This document shows, in pieces, positions 1 to 12,100 of a stretch of 64,000 bases of DNA. Within the stretch, counting starts at the first letter, position 1, and each line of letters starts with the position of its first letter. Position numbers and translations under genes: made by a program. The notes beneath the pieces were generated by a model, which saw only the letters and a list, made by a program, of their open reading frames with translations, was not told the origin of the DNA and searched no databases. Origin of the DNA: Dryococelus australis (Eukaryota; Arthropoda; Insecta; Phasmatodea; Phasmatidae); contig CM056993.1 in the NCBI GenBank assembly GCA_029891345.1, forward strand, positions 277,900,016-277,964,015. The letters are read 5' to 3'.

Positions 1-1710
1 ACAATCCCGTCGGTCTGTCTCACACTCCACTCTACCGAAGCTCGCAGACCCGACACGCTGGTCACAGCGTCGTCAATCGTCGTTCCGATGGCTTCTGGCA
101 TCCGCTGGATGGATCTAGAAGGTTCCTCGCAACCCGACTCGCGCTGAGGGAGGTGAGGGCAATGACCAGAACATTATTACTGTGATAACCCAAGACAGTC
201 AATCCTCTTAGGGCAGAGGCGGCACAAGTCCCCATAAACTTGTTGCGTCACGCCTTCGTGTGATGCGGCGGGCCCTTTGTATCTGCGCGCTCTTGCCCGT
301 TTACTGGTGATGACCTTGAATCACTGTACTTCGCACGTTTCAAGAAGATGATGCAAGGAAAGCGACGTATGAAGGCTGGAGGTAATAATATGACCACATG
401 ACGATTTCTTACACGTTAAAGGGGAGATAAACACCCATTCTTGGCTATACGTATATTCTTTTATAACTTAGTTTAAAGATTAAATATTCTAAAACCAAGC
501 TTGTTGAAGACAGGGAACACCGCAACAGTTATTTCGAAACCCAACTTCTTATCTCCCGTTACTTATTTCACATCTGTAACCGTAATCAAAGGTCACCACA
601 ATATTTAATAATTCCTGTCCCACATGACACACTACGTATATAATTGGAACTGTAGAAACTTAAAAAATTATGTTAAATATTTTCCACTATCATGTCAAGC
701 TTTGCTTTTTACTGTCCGGTCATAACGTTTATTTGCAAATATTTGTACAAAAAATAAGATAAATGGGTCTCATCTCCCTTAACCATATCCCTAGGAGCAC
801 TCCCTTGAGATAAGACTGGTAACCCTCAGTGTTGTAGGAGTAGAGCTTCATGATTACGGCCTGGCGTCTTGTCACCAGCCCTGGCGTGTCAGCTGGGGGC
901 GATGACGTCAGTAGGCGTAACTAAGGCGACAGATAACGTCCGTCTCCGGGTGACTCAGCTGCCAACTCCCCCACCCCTCTCGAAGTTGGCTCAAGTCATG
1001 GGGCCAGCCTTCCTGGAACACTCTCCCGGGGCACCTTGAAGTCGCAGCTCCTTGTCTAGTCTCGCGTTCGAGAACAAAACAAACCTATTTTCACCCAAAT
1101 AAGCAGCGAAACTAAAATGCGGTCTGCTTATTTTTTATATCGTTCCTTGGATTGCTCGACTAATTATTAACAACACTTGAGTGCGGAACAGATTTGCAAA
1201 TATTCAAGATCAAATGGAAGTGATTCGCTTTCAGTGGTGCTCAATCTTTGTGACCCCGCGGACCGGTAAATTCGGGTTTTGTAAGACGATGACAAGGCTC
1301 CGCCTAATTTACTTGAAAATACATATCCAGTGTTGTTTTTCAGTTCATTCATTACATAATAATTAATTAAATCTCTTAGAGCTTCCTTGGACCAACATTA
1401 TTTAAATAATTTGTGATAATTTGCATTGATACCGTTCTGAACAAAAATGTGCGACTTATGCCAGGGCCTGATACCGAACGGCGGCCCTGCGGTTGCAAAA
1501 CACTAGCTCGTATCCAACGCAGCTTGAACGCCAGTTCTACTGGTCCCTGTACTGCCACTTAGCATCGTCATGACGGTCCACAAACACTGTACGCTAAATG
1601 TTATGTGCAACATTATTTTATCGGCCGGCGGTCGGCCAATATGATCACGATGTCGATTTTTCAGTGTATAAATGAAATGTTATATCGTACATAAAATATT
1701 ATGGAATGAA
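1..1710. other. Non-coding stretch, nothing recognised
   Basis: The open frames here are short (about 60 codons) and overlap on opposite strands, as expected by chance. The first 160 bases and about 870-1070 are richer in G and C than their surroundings but match no family I recognise. The remainder is AT-rich intergenic-type sequence. Confidence 0.5.
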
Positions 1711-3185
1711 TAGAGACCCGGAATTTCCACGGATTCATCCTGCAACAAGCTAGACTCCACAATCCGTAATTTTTTTTTTATTCTGGCGAACCCCCAAATC
1801 CCGCTACGCTAACGTGAGCACCTTAAAAGTTCTGTGTGCCCTCCGGCATACATGTTATATAGTAGCTAAGTCAGTTGGAGAATGGGATGCGTCTCAGGGC
1901 AAGCCCTATACGCCTTAGGACGGGTTTATTTATTGCATGCATCGCGGCTGAGCAGGGTTGTAGTGCCATGGCCGCAATTGTAACCATGTGCACAACCCGA
2001 AAGAAGAAGGGTCTAGATGGAAGAGCATAGTAAACATTTTAAAAGGATTAGGGCTGGATAAAGTAGGGCATTTGTTAGTTCGGGAAAAAAGACTTCTGTT
2101 GGTTTGATGTGGGGTGAAATGAAATGAGATCGCAGCTGGTGTGTTGCGGGGGACAAAACAGCCCCCGCGCCGATGCAAGTCATCGTGTGGGCGCTGGTGC
2201 CTTTGAAGTTGAGCTAATGTCAATACTGCCGTGCAGGCGAACTAGCACTGCAGCAGTGACAGCAACAATTGGATGCAAGGCCATCCCTGCTTCTCGTCGA
2301 TTGCGTCAGAAAACTGGACAGCTCAGTCATGACACCGACTCCATCTTCGCCCTTCCGTACCGATGCCAAGATCTCCAACCCGTGGGTGAGGGTGGGGAGA
2401 GTTCTTTCGGGGAGCCACCCCCTCCCCTTCCTACAAAATAACCCGTCGGCCTGGGAAACGCGAGACATCCGGGGCCTATCAGTGGTGGTGGCGAAGCCGC
2501 TGGCCCAGGAGTCAAGGCTGACATCGGCGGCGCTTCCAAGGTCCGATGCATTCCAGTCCATCCATCACGCATCTGCAGTCGGCAGCACGCAGAATCCAGC
2601 AGTGAGGATCGCTACACTTCGCATTTTTCAGCACCTCGTATCCCCCTCCCCGCCTTGATCGTTGGGCCGCCTCCAGCAGACGCGCTTCACCATCCCGTAC
2701 TGAGCTGCCCATGTTCCCGACACCCACGACGACGGCGCTCTCGCACCAGCCATTTGGTCTGCGGGCTGGTATTTGAATATTCCTAGCCACCTGGAGACGC
2801 GACGAGTTGCGGACAGTCGCCGCACCCAAACTGCCATGGTCCCATCGCACTCACAGTTGCACCTCGCTTTCGTTGGAAGTCGCGGGCAGTTCCCAGCGTG
2901 CGAACAGCCACGAGCGCGATGTTCATCCCATGAGAGCTTAGCTCGTCAATCCTTTATGCATTCGAGCATCAATTATATATTAGTTCATTGGATGTTGCTC
3001 CAATTTAACCCCAGAGCACGTTATACCGTATTCGGTTCTTATTTTCCTTGTAGGTTCATTATTCTTTGAAAGTCGTTCGGGGCGTGTCTACCTAACAATG
3101 GTCCAATGGAAGTACAAGCACATATGTATACGCGAGTGCAGTTTTACTTGTCCTCAGATGAAACCGCGAAATTTTCGGGTCTCTA
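1711..3185. mobile_element. Possible 1.5-kb hAT-like element with GC-rich interior
   Basis: The left end starts TAGAGACCCGGAATTTCCAC and the right end finishes with the inverse motif AAATTTTCGGGTCTCTA. These are the same terminal motifs as two shorter copies in this window (32966-33262 and 44838-45109), both of which carry 8-bp target duplications. Here the flanks match only if three bases are allowed between the right end and the duplication (GGAATGAA before 1711, GTAATGAA at 3189-3196). The interior is unusual: about 1930-2950 is GC-rich with several overlapping open frames up to 129 codons on both strands, none with a recognisable domain. It may instead be two unrelated end fragments around an unrelated GC-rich block. 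Confidence 0.4.
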
Positions 3186-3189
3186 AGAG

Positions 3190-3590
3190 TAATGAAAAAA
3201 TTCATAATTAATGGGAGTGATGTTTTTATGATCTATGGGGCAAGAGAGACGCAAGAAAGAAAGGACTCTTAACATATTATGTTATTCTCAGAAGTCATGG
3301 ATAAACTTAAAAAGTCAGTGTTAAGATTTTGAATTCGAGTAATTTTCGTGCGGAGGAAGCGAGGGGGTAGGGGATTACCATCTAACGTTCCGGCAGTGCC
3401 ACACTTTTTTTCCATTCCATCTTCAGGAACTCCATTTTGCATGCCCGTGAGGCTATTTTGCTGGTGTGTGCGACTCGAGTTCGCGCCTTAAGCGCTTGTT
3501 TCACCTCTGTATTCTTCACTACACTATCGCTAGAGCTGATGATAAAACCACATAAATATTTAGAGCCAACCTATCTTCTATAGCACTCTA
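3190..3590. other. Non-coding stretch, nothing recognised
   Basis: No open frame, repeat or RNA-like fold was recognised between the right hAT-like end and the first foldback-related segment. Confidence 0.4.
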
Positions 3591-3597
3591 ACTATAA

Positions 3598-3660
3598 TCG
3601 GTTCACGACTGGAACCGACTTTTGAACAACACGTTAGTCGTCAGCTGCATGCATCGTTAC
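3598..3660. repeat. Diverged single arm of the 4052-4248 foldback
   Basis: The segment begins GGTTCACGACTGGAACCGAC and later contains CAGCTGCATGCATCGTTA. Both follow the order of one arm of the palindrome at 4052-4248 with scattered substitutions. It looks like an older, half-length copy of the same family. Confidence 0.5.
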
Positions 3661-4051
3661 TACAAACAGTGACAGGCGTGGGTACAGTTAGTTTGGCAGC
3701 ACGGAGAGAGAATATAGTTTGAATGTTTTAAAGTATTTTTTTATCTATTGCTTAAAAATGGGAGTAGGAAAGATTCCGAGAAAGTCTGTCCCAGTAAGAA
3801 CGGACTACTCTATTCTTCCATGAATGGATCAAGAAAGTTTTGACTCGTCTAAGTATTTTGCAGACCAATACACGAACGTTATGCCTTATAGTGTTATAGT
3901 ACCAAAATCCTCATTGGACCAGTGAAATTAGGTAGTAGCTTCAAACATGCACGACAGCCAATAAGGAAAGAAAACTGTCGGACATGTGTGGAGTACCTTG
4001 AATCATGGCGAACAGTCAACTTTCCTCGCGATAAACTACCATCTCTACAGT

Positions 4052-4248
4052 CCATTCACGACTCGAACAGACTTATGAAAATCAACCTTTGAAAAAACGC
4101 TCTAGCCATTAGCTGCATGCATAGCTTATAAAAAAAGTGGCCAGTGCGGGTGCAGTACCCGCACTGGCCACTTAGCTATACATACAACTAATGGCTAGGG
4201 TGTTTTTTCAAAGGTTGATTTTCATAAGTCTGTTCCAGTCGTGAATGG
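4052..4248. mobile_element. 197-bp near-perfect palindrome (foldback MITE)
   Basis: The left arm runs from CCATTCACGACT through the ATGAAAATCAACCTTTG motif to GTGGCCAGTGCGGGT. The right arm is its near-exact reverse complement, ending AGTCGTGAATGG, with only about five unpaired bases (GCAGT) at the centre near 4153. There is no coding capacity. I see no clear target duplication. An RNA across this site would fold into one long hairpin of about 95 paired bases. Confidence 0.8.
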
Positions 4249-4603
4249 AATATAACTATATCGTCCTACTGTGACTCAAGATGATACGTCTGTCCGGGCT
4301 GATAGTGCTATCGGGCTGTTAAATGTGATTAGTTCACGTAACGTGTGACGTCAGGTACAGACCGAGAAGTTTCGTCACGGAGTACATAAAAATTTAATTT
4401 GTGAAACAGCCGCATATTCCGCCAACTTGAGTCACTTGCGCCAGAAAATGGGCGTCACTTGCTCCGGCAAAATGTTGTAACGCCTTTCACGGGAACATGT
4501 CACTGCCACTAACTTCATATACTTCGAGGGACACAATGTCTAGCATGCGCTCAGCAAAGATGGCGGGAAAGTAGTTCCACGTCCCAACGTTGAATCAGAA
4601 GTG

Positions 4604-4927
4604 CGGCCGTAGAAGACAGGTCTGGACACTAGCTTGAAAAATTGACGCCCTTATTGACCTATTTAGTTCATGAATCCAACCGCAAAGCGCTGCTACCGAA
4701 GTAGTGCTGTTTGACATGGCTGGTATAGGGAGGAGAATTGCAATTTTTTCTTAACATGGGATATTGACGTTCATATTTTTATGGTGTTATCCCTATACCA
4801 GCAACGCTAACAACACTAGTTTGCTTGCAGCGCTCTGCGGCTATGCATGAACTAAATCAGTTAATACGGGAGTCAATTTGCTGACACTGTTAGATAGGCG
4901 AGTGTCAAGACCTGTTTTCTACGGCCG
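4604..4927. mobile_element. 324-bp inverted-repeat element (foldback MITE)
   Basis: The ends are inverse: CGGCCGTAGAAGACAGGTCT on the left and AGACCTGTTTTCTACGGCCG on the right. The matching arms continue inward through ATTTAGTTCATG, CCGCAAAGCGCTGC and GCTGGTATAGGGA to a short AT-rich centre near 4745-4785. It is non-coding and lies about 350 bases from the 197-bp palindrome, but its sequence is a different family. Confidence 0.7.
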
Positions 4928-5477
4928 TGGTCTGCAGTGTTCTCTATCAGGGAGCGGGGCCAATTGGGTACTTTGCGCAGCACGCAGCGCAGCCAATCAG
5001 AGAATTGGTACGCGCACATAAAAGTAGCCGCCACGTCACTTCGTCTATATTTACTTGCATACGCTGTGGTTTCGTCTGCTGCCCGTCAATGAGAAGCGCG
5101 GTGGGTGTAAAGAAATGTAGTAACACGAAGTTACCGATATACATAGACCTAATTGAAGAGCCTACTTTACATGGATGCAAGTAATTTTGTTGACGTTCTT
5201 AAGAGCTTAGATGCTTGACGTCTCGTTGAAAGCGATATCATTAGAGATGGAAAAAGAAACAAATATTTACAACACTAGTGAGACAATGACACGAGTGGAT
5301 GGAGGTGTTACGTTCCTATCTTTCACATAGAATCACCAGAAATCTCAGAAATGCAACGATCTTTTTAATTTATCAAAATCAATATTGAAGTAATTTAATC
5401 TGGGAACTTTTGACTTCAATTTACCAGAACTTTGCTTTTGTAACATGACACCTTCATCCACGTGTGTCTTCAACAAA

Positions 5478-5575
5478 TACACACGTGCCTTATACGGGAC
5501 TCAAACATAGCAACCTCGCACCGTAAGGCGTCGTTCAACCAATTGAATTACAGAAGTAAGGTTCGGAGCATCAAT
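5478..5575 (-). mobile_element. tRNA-like fragment, probable SINE remnant
   Basis: Read on the minus strand, the segment has an A-box-like CAATTGGTTGAACG and, about 35 bases on, a B-box-like GTTTGAGTCCC. It cannot form a proper tRNA and has no CCA-ready acceptor stem. A tRNA-derived SINE head is the simplest reading. Confidence 0.3.
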
Positions 5576-5729
5576 CTCAGTTATAATCAGTCTAGTGTTT
5601 CGGTAGACAGAATTTACGAACCTAAAACATTTACATGGCTGTCATTTTCAAAATACGCGTGAGCCTATGTTTGAAAATAAGTATTTAGCCAAATTAAAAC
5701 AAAGTTTGCTTGGCTTACAGTACTACCAT

Positions 5730-6900
5730 TTGACGAATTTGGTGGGAATCGTTTGGTTTTTTCAACGAGATATGGCTTAAAATCTTAATTCATTTGGCAC
5801 TTTAATACAAAATGGCGGATAATAGAGTATGCGTGTAAACACATTTGATGGCTACAATGGATGCTGCCAGGATACAAAGTTAACTCGAAACTGATTACGT
5901 GATTCTGTAGGTAAAGCAAATATACCTTTAAAAAAACAGCCATTTTGAAAATAAATATCTGACACACATAAAACACGCCAATTTACATGACTTTCCATAG
6001 TTCTACTGGCTTGCCAAAATGGTATGAAACGGTTGAGTGTTTCCCGAGATATGACACGAAAACTATATTTTTTCATGTAGCGGTATCTTACAAACCGGCG
6101 AACAAAAGAAGCTATGTACTTGCACATTTGATGCTCGTAGCAGACACTTTCAGCATTTTTAGTTTGGTCGAATTTAGTTAATGGTATGATGGATATAGCC
6201 AGTGGCGTGTGGTGAAGTGTTGCATGGTAAGTTGGTGCTTGCTCAGTGCTGTAAACAATAAGCTCACGCAGCAGTAACCAGTAACCAGAGTGTAGCCGGG
6301 AGAAGGTGGCTGTATTGTGGCTACTCACAAGACAAAAGAGCGAACACACTTGCTGATACGTCAATTGCGCTACTACGTTTAAGTGTCCACTGTGTAAACT
6401 AGCAATCGATTAGCAGAACACAGCTTACCTTGAAACAGTTCACCACACGCCGCCGCATAAAGCAAATTAATTTAAAATATTTATATTGCCAGCATTTTGA
6501 AAATTAATACATTATACATTTATATCGAATTACTTACATCCCAAATTTGACTGGACCAGACTAGGTAGTTTCTGAGATATTCTGTAAAAGTATTATATTT
6601 CATGAATTACTATTATACAAAATGGTGGACTAATAGCGATATATCTTTCTTTATTAAATATGTTATGATGAACTGTCAAAATACGAAATTGGGCTTACAC
6701 TGGTTAAATCTAGGTTTCTGAGATATAAAAGAGCATCCTAAATATTCAATTAGCAGCCATTTTGATAAAAGCACATGACGCTGTAGAAACCTATAAAAGT
6801 CAGATATATTTACTAAGTACTATACATGTAGCCTACCGAGTTTGGTGAAACTCAGCTACCTGGCTGAAAAGTTTCGATTGGGAGACATACATCCAGCCAG
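5730..6900. repeat. Decayed array of a low-copy repeat unit
   Basis: Several segments share the order GAATTTGGTG...ATCG, then TTTC-GAGATATGG, then AAAATGG(C/T)GG. They occur at about 5735-5820, 6015-6060, 6545-6630, 6690-6775 and 6838-6880. Each is diverged and spacing is irregular, so this is an old tandem or segmental array. The 170-codon minus-strand frame at 5852-6364 runs across these units and the nested inverted repeat and is not judged a gene. Confidence 0.4.
6203..6451. mobile_element. About 250-bp inverted-repeat element
   Basis: The left end GTGGCGTGTGGTGAAGTG...GGTAAG is answered by CTTACC...CAGTTCACCACACGCCGC on the right. The arms of about 30 bases carry a few mismatches and the interior is non-coding. 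It is probably a MITE nested in the decayed array. Confidence 0.5.
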
Positions 6901-6902
6901 AC

Positions 6903-6908
6903 ATTCAC
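6903..6908. repeat. Left target site duplication of the Polinton
   Basis: ATTCAC immediately precedes the left terminus at 6909. It corresponds to ATTCGC at 15477-15482, one mismatch in six. A 6-bp duplication is the known length for Polinton/Maverick insertion. Confidence 0.7.
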
Positions 6909-7345
6909 AGTAGTATGGGCGGGTCGGTTTCACTTCACATGTGATTGATTGAATGGGGTATATTGATTTCAAAGGGTTAATCAAATTGATTGAAAGGGTT
7001 AATCAAATTGAAAGGGTTAAATTGATTGAAATGGTAAATTGATAGAAACAGTTAAATGGATTGAAAGGGTTAGTTTTCAATCCGATTTTGTTAGTGTTAT
7101 TGCTTGTATATGGTGTTGGTAGATAGACGACTTTGAAAGATAGTAATATTCCAAATGAATAACAGCATTGCAGGCCAGAAACAGTTTCAGTGTGTTTAAA
7201 CGAGTTCTATCTATGAATAAATTACACAAAGGACTCATCGAATCGCAAATTTCAAACAAACACAACTATGTGAATAACCTGGTGTAGACAAATGCTAACT
7301 CAAAAAACTATCACAATTGTGTGACTCTCCAGGTGTCTTAAATTT
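6909..7345. repeat. Left terminal inverted repeat of the Polinton
   Basis: The first 40 bases match the inverted right end. From about 6945 to 7075 there is an imperfect array of a GATTGAAAGGGTTAA unit. The inner part (7085-7345) aligns with 14836-15090 of the right repeat, for example GGTGTTGGTAGATAGA and ACTCATCGAATCGCAAATTT. Confidence 0.85.
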
Positions 7346-8649
7346 AATGAATTAATTATATATGAACTAATTATATATTTTAAATATATAATACATAAAA
7401 ATGACACTACTTTACACCTCTCGCACATACCTGACATAATATTAAAACATGTCTTGTTGAATTGTTGTTAGACCTAAGGTGAGACAATATCTCAATTCAG
7501 GTCCTCTCTACACTGTTAAATACTCGCAAAAGTACATTAAAAACATCTAGATTAAAATATCAAGTACTCTGAGAATAAAAATTATTATGAGCATGACTGT
7601 GAGAATGATTGCAGGGGAAAAGTGTTGCTATATTTTGTAAAATTTAGTTTGTTTCATTTTCAAAGTTGTTGGGTAACTGTGAGTGTGAACAGAGATAGAT
7701 AGAGATTGAGTAGTTTTTTATTAAAATTTGAGTAAATTTTATTTTTTAAATGTCTTTAAAGTATATATTTTTAAGAGTGTATGTTTATAGCATAATTGAT
7801 ATTCAGCGTGTTACTCCCTTGCTAAAACATTTATATGAAAATCTTTATTTTACAGTGTAAAGTATTCTTAAGGTGTACACAAGTTTTCTTTTTTTGATGG
7901 TGTAAAATCTATAAATTTTTTTATATTGTATACTACTTTAATGGTGTCGAGTAACTCACAATATTTTTTTAAGTGTTTGCTATTCAAAACAGTGCTTAAA
8001 CTGCAATAGTTTAAATTTAAATGTTATATTCTAAACCAAGTCGGCTTGCTTTAAATGTAAAAAGTTGTGAAAGTTAGTCAAGACAGGTCAAGGAAAAACA
8101 TTGTATAGTGGCTACAGCTGTGTGACTTGAATTCACAACACAGAGAGAAGTTTTCAGAGAGGCATGGTCAGAGGGGAAGTAACGACTATCCCTCCCACTG
8201 TCGCATATGCATGCAGGCACCTGTAGAGTCTGCGCGATGAGAGCTAACAGGATAAGGTGGATGTTGTCAGGCAAGGCAGGGAAAGGGGAGCGTGCTTGCA
8301 CGGTGGAGCACGGTGCAGACAGTGACAGTTTACTGAAACATTTTTCATTCTCTCGCCTGCTCCACATGAGGCCCGAAATTCCGGCCCACGCGCCGTTTTA
8401 CACTGCTCCAACTCTGTGTACATCTTCACCAGCTCTTGATAACAGGCCTTCACCTGCTGCCTGGCTTTGACCATGAGTCTTTAGAATAACACATCTCCCA
8501 TATATTTTGTAAAATCATGTCGCTGTAGTCGCCTGCCTTTCCCAAAAAAAAGAACTTCCCTTTAAAAAACCTCATTTATACTAAACAATGCAGTGTTTTA
8601 TATTAGTATTATAATAAAAATTATAACTATGTCGTGATGAGGGAATAAA

Positions 8650-9128
8650 GTGGCCTTAATTTTCTATTTTTTCAGAATGACGAGGCACATCAGTTTAATT
8701 TATTGTGGTGTTGTAACTATTATATTGGGGAAACATGAAACTTATAATTCGGTAAAATGGGTGTGTGTAAGTGACCAAGTATTGATATCTTGCTTGAAGA
8801 TCTTTACATATGTGATTCAGATTCTGAATCGTAGACACCAAGACAGTCAACAGCAAGCTGTAGAGACAATGTCTCTTTGCCTACGTGGACATACGTTAAT
8901 CTCTTGGAGGATAATATCTACTTAAATGATTTGAGCATGGATTCACTTACAGAGAGATTGTTTACACCCAAAGTTCAAAACATGTCCACTTCCCCCAAAC
9001 ATAACAAGGTTGATCTTTTGAATGATGACTTATTTCTATCAAATTCTCAAGATTCTTGTGATTCAGACAGTGCTCCATCCGTTTCACAACATACTTTCGA
9101 GTCGATTAGAGATATTTCGCCAAGGTAG
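8650..9128 (+). pseudogene. Possible 5' portion of the Polinton polymerase
   Basis: Two short overlapping frames (8650-8925 and 8877-9128) lie just upstream of the recognisable polymerase sequence, on the same strand. The second is rich in Asp, Ser and Asn (DSCDSDSAPS near its end) and could be a low-complexity N-terminal extension. I recognise no domain. It may equally be non-coding sequence. Confidence 0.3.
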
Positions 9129-9183
9129 CCGGAAAATAATTCGTTTTTCAATTCCCCAACCTCAGTGGAATCTTTGCCAGACA

Positions 9184-12100
9184 TGATGACCTGACACATG
9201 AGTTATTGTTTACGGCGTTCACAAAAAATCTAAAAGACGAGCAGATAGTTAACGATAGGCTTAAAGAGTTTCAAATACCATAGGGGGTAAGTATTTGAAA
9301 TCCCTCACGCCAGAGGAAGGTGCTACGAAAACATTTTATTTTCAAAGCAAAGCCCCCCCCCCCCCCTTGTCCTACACTCATCCGATGTGAGTTTAATCTA
9401 TGATGATGACATCAACCCTTATCTTACTATGAGACTTGAGGAGTTTAGTTTATATGGATCTGGCTGGAGCCTGCAATATTGACATACATGGATGTACATG
9501 TGCCCCAATACTGGCCATTCACCATAGGTGCTGCACACACTAAATTACCAAAGTTTAATTCCAATTGTCTTGCCTGTGTTGAAGTAGACCACCTGAAGGG
9601 AATGTGCTTCCACTATGCCGTAATAGCATCTTTGTATCCTGCCACACAAAATTCCCACAGAAATACTTCATATTCAAAATCTAACCCGGTATTGAATACT
9701 GAAGGTCCATCGACACCTGTATTCATACAGAATATTCATAAGTTTGAGGAGAACAATTCTATTTCTATCAATGTACTACTGTGTGGCGGAGAAAGATAGC
9801 AATACAATTGACGAAACTTGCGATTAGGGTGAGGTTGTAGTTCCCATGCGCATTTCTCCTGTACATCATGCCAAACATGTGAATATTTAGGTGATTTGCA
9901 CAAGTGGAAATGCCACTCATTTGCATTTTGTCTGTATTAGAAATTTGTCCTGGCTGGTTGGTAGTCAGCTGAATAAGAAACAACACAAAATACATGTTTG
10001 CAATCATTGTCTCCAATACTTTTTTAGTGACGAGAAACTCGCAAGTCACACTATTCATTGCCAGCAACGAAAATTTGTTCGCAGTACTTTTCTCACTGAG
10101 ATCAAGTACTTGGAATTTACGGATTACAGCAAACAGCAGAGATTGGGCTTCGTCGTGTATTGCGACGTTGAAAGTTGCCTGAAAACTTTGTCTACTTGCT
10201 TGCCTAATGATGAAACAAGTAATACAACTACCATTTACCAATATGTTCCATATACTTGTAGCATTTTGTTGGTCTGTTCATACAATCCAAGTTTATCTAA
10301 CTATTTTGAATTTGTGGGTGCTGATTGTATGTCCAAATTAGTTGATAAATTAGTTCAACTTGTAAAGATAGTTGCAGGACTCTACAGCACGATTGTTCCA
10401 ACGAAGCCAAAAAAAACCCTGCTGATGAAGCTAGGTTGTTGGCTCAGAAAAGTTGTCCCATTTGTAAAGAAATTCTTAGCACAGATGATATTGTGGTCGA
10501 CCATGACCATCTGATGGGCAAAATCAGAGATCGCACACATAATAAGTGCAACTTAAACTTCAGACTACCCAAGGATAACTTGTCACTGTTTCTCATAATC
10601 TGCAGAATTACGATGATAACTTTCTTATAAAGCCTTTGGTTGAATAGCACATACCACCACTCGATGGAACTGTGGTAATTGAAAACCCGGGCAAAATTCA
10701 AGTGATTGGAATGATCCTTGAAAAATACAAATGTATTACCAAAAAATTCCCAATGGGATTAATTTCAATGGAAAGGCGCATATTTCAAGCTACGATTTAT
10801 TGACTCATTCCAATTCATGAGCGCCTCTCTGGAAACTTTGGCAGGTAATTTACTACCTGCGCAATTGAGTATCACCCACTCGATGTTTCCAGACAACACC
10901 CAATTCGAATTGGCAAAACAGAAGGGAGTTTTTCCTTATGACTTTGGTAAGTCATAAGATAGTCTGATGTGCAAGTCACTCCCACCAAAGGATGCATTTC
11001 CTAATGTGATGGGAGGCAAAGGCATTAGCGATGAGGATTATGCTCATGCCCCAAGACACATGGGATGTGTTCAACTGCATAAATTTGCTGCAGTATACCA
11101 TTCAATACTTACATGTGGACATTTGTTTGCTGGTTGATGTTTATAAGAATTTCAGGACTGTATGTTTGGCTCATTATGGTCTTGATCCAGCCATGTATGT
11201 CACAGCTGTCTCTTTCATGGGACGTTTCATTATCAACGACACATGCGCAGCTAGAGCTGTTGACTAACCCAGACATGTATATTTTTGTAGAACGCGAGGT
11301 TAGTGGTGGCATTACCCAGGTTTCAAAAAGAAGTGAGGCAGCAAATAATATTTACATGGGTGAGGACTACGACCCCAATGTGGCATCCAAATATATATAT
11401 GCTATTTCGATTTCAATGGGCTGTACAGTCATACGATGAGATCCAAGCCTCCAATTGGCAATTTTGTGTGGTTAAGGCTGCCGTGTTTTCAACATGAGTA
11501 GTTTCAAACACGGTGAATGATGGTGAAACTTGTTTTTTTCGCGGAAGTTGATCTGTCTTTTTCATATGATTGTCATGAAGCTCTATCTGATCTGCCTCTG
11601 GCCCCAGAAAATGGTGTACCCCCGAACGACTCACATGAGAAACTTCTTTTAACACTTGTGCCACAAAAGAAATATGTTATACACGTGGAAACACTGAGGC
11701 AGTACTTGATGTATGGGCCACACTTGACTGTTCATCACATTTTGTGCTTTGAGGGGAAGGCATGGATGGCTCCGTACATCGAGTTTAACATTGAGAATCG
11801 TGCCCAAACGTGTTCCAAACATAATTTTCCAAGTAAATGAGTAATTCCACTTATGGAAAAACATTGCAGAATGTCCACCAGGAAAGGGGCGTAAGAGTCG
11901 TTTCGAGGTATGACATGCTCTACGGGGCTGCAGAGCTGATAGGACGTCCAACATTCCAGGCAAGGCAGATTATCGATGAAAACTTGGTCCTTATCGAGAT
12001 GTCAAAGAGTTATTTTGTGTTCAACAAACCTTTGTACACTGGTGTTGCCATTCTTGATATTTCAAAATTAACCCTCTATGAATTTCATTATCAGTACATG

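Noticed and set aside
2100..2850. Cluster of overlapping frames of 81-129 codons on both strands
   Set aside because: GC-rich DNA gives fewer stops in all frames; no frame shows a recognisable motif, and opposite-strand overlap argues against coding.
5852..6364. 170-codon minus-strand frame
   Set aside because: It crosses a decayed repeat and an inverted-repeat element and shows no domain or splice structure.
8244..8474. 76-codon minus-strand frame inside the Polinton with a helical-looking start
   Set aside because: It overlaps an 87-codon frame on the other strand, has no recognised domain and no neighbouring exon or partner frame.
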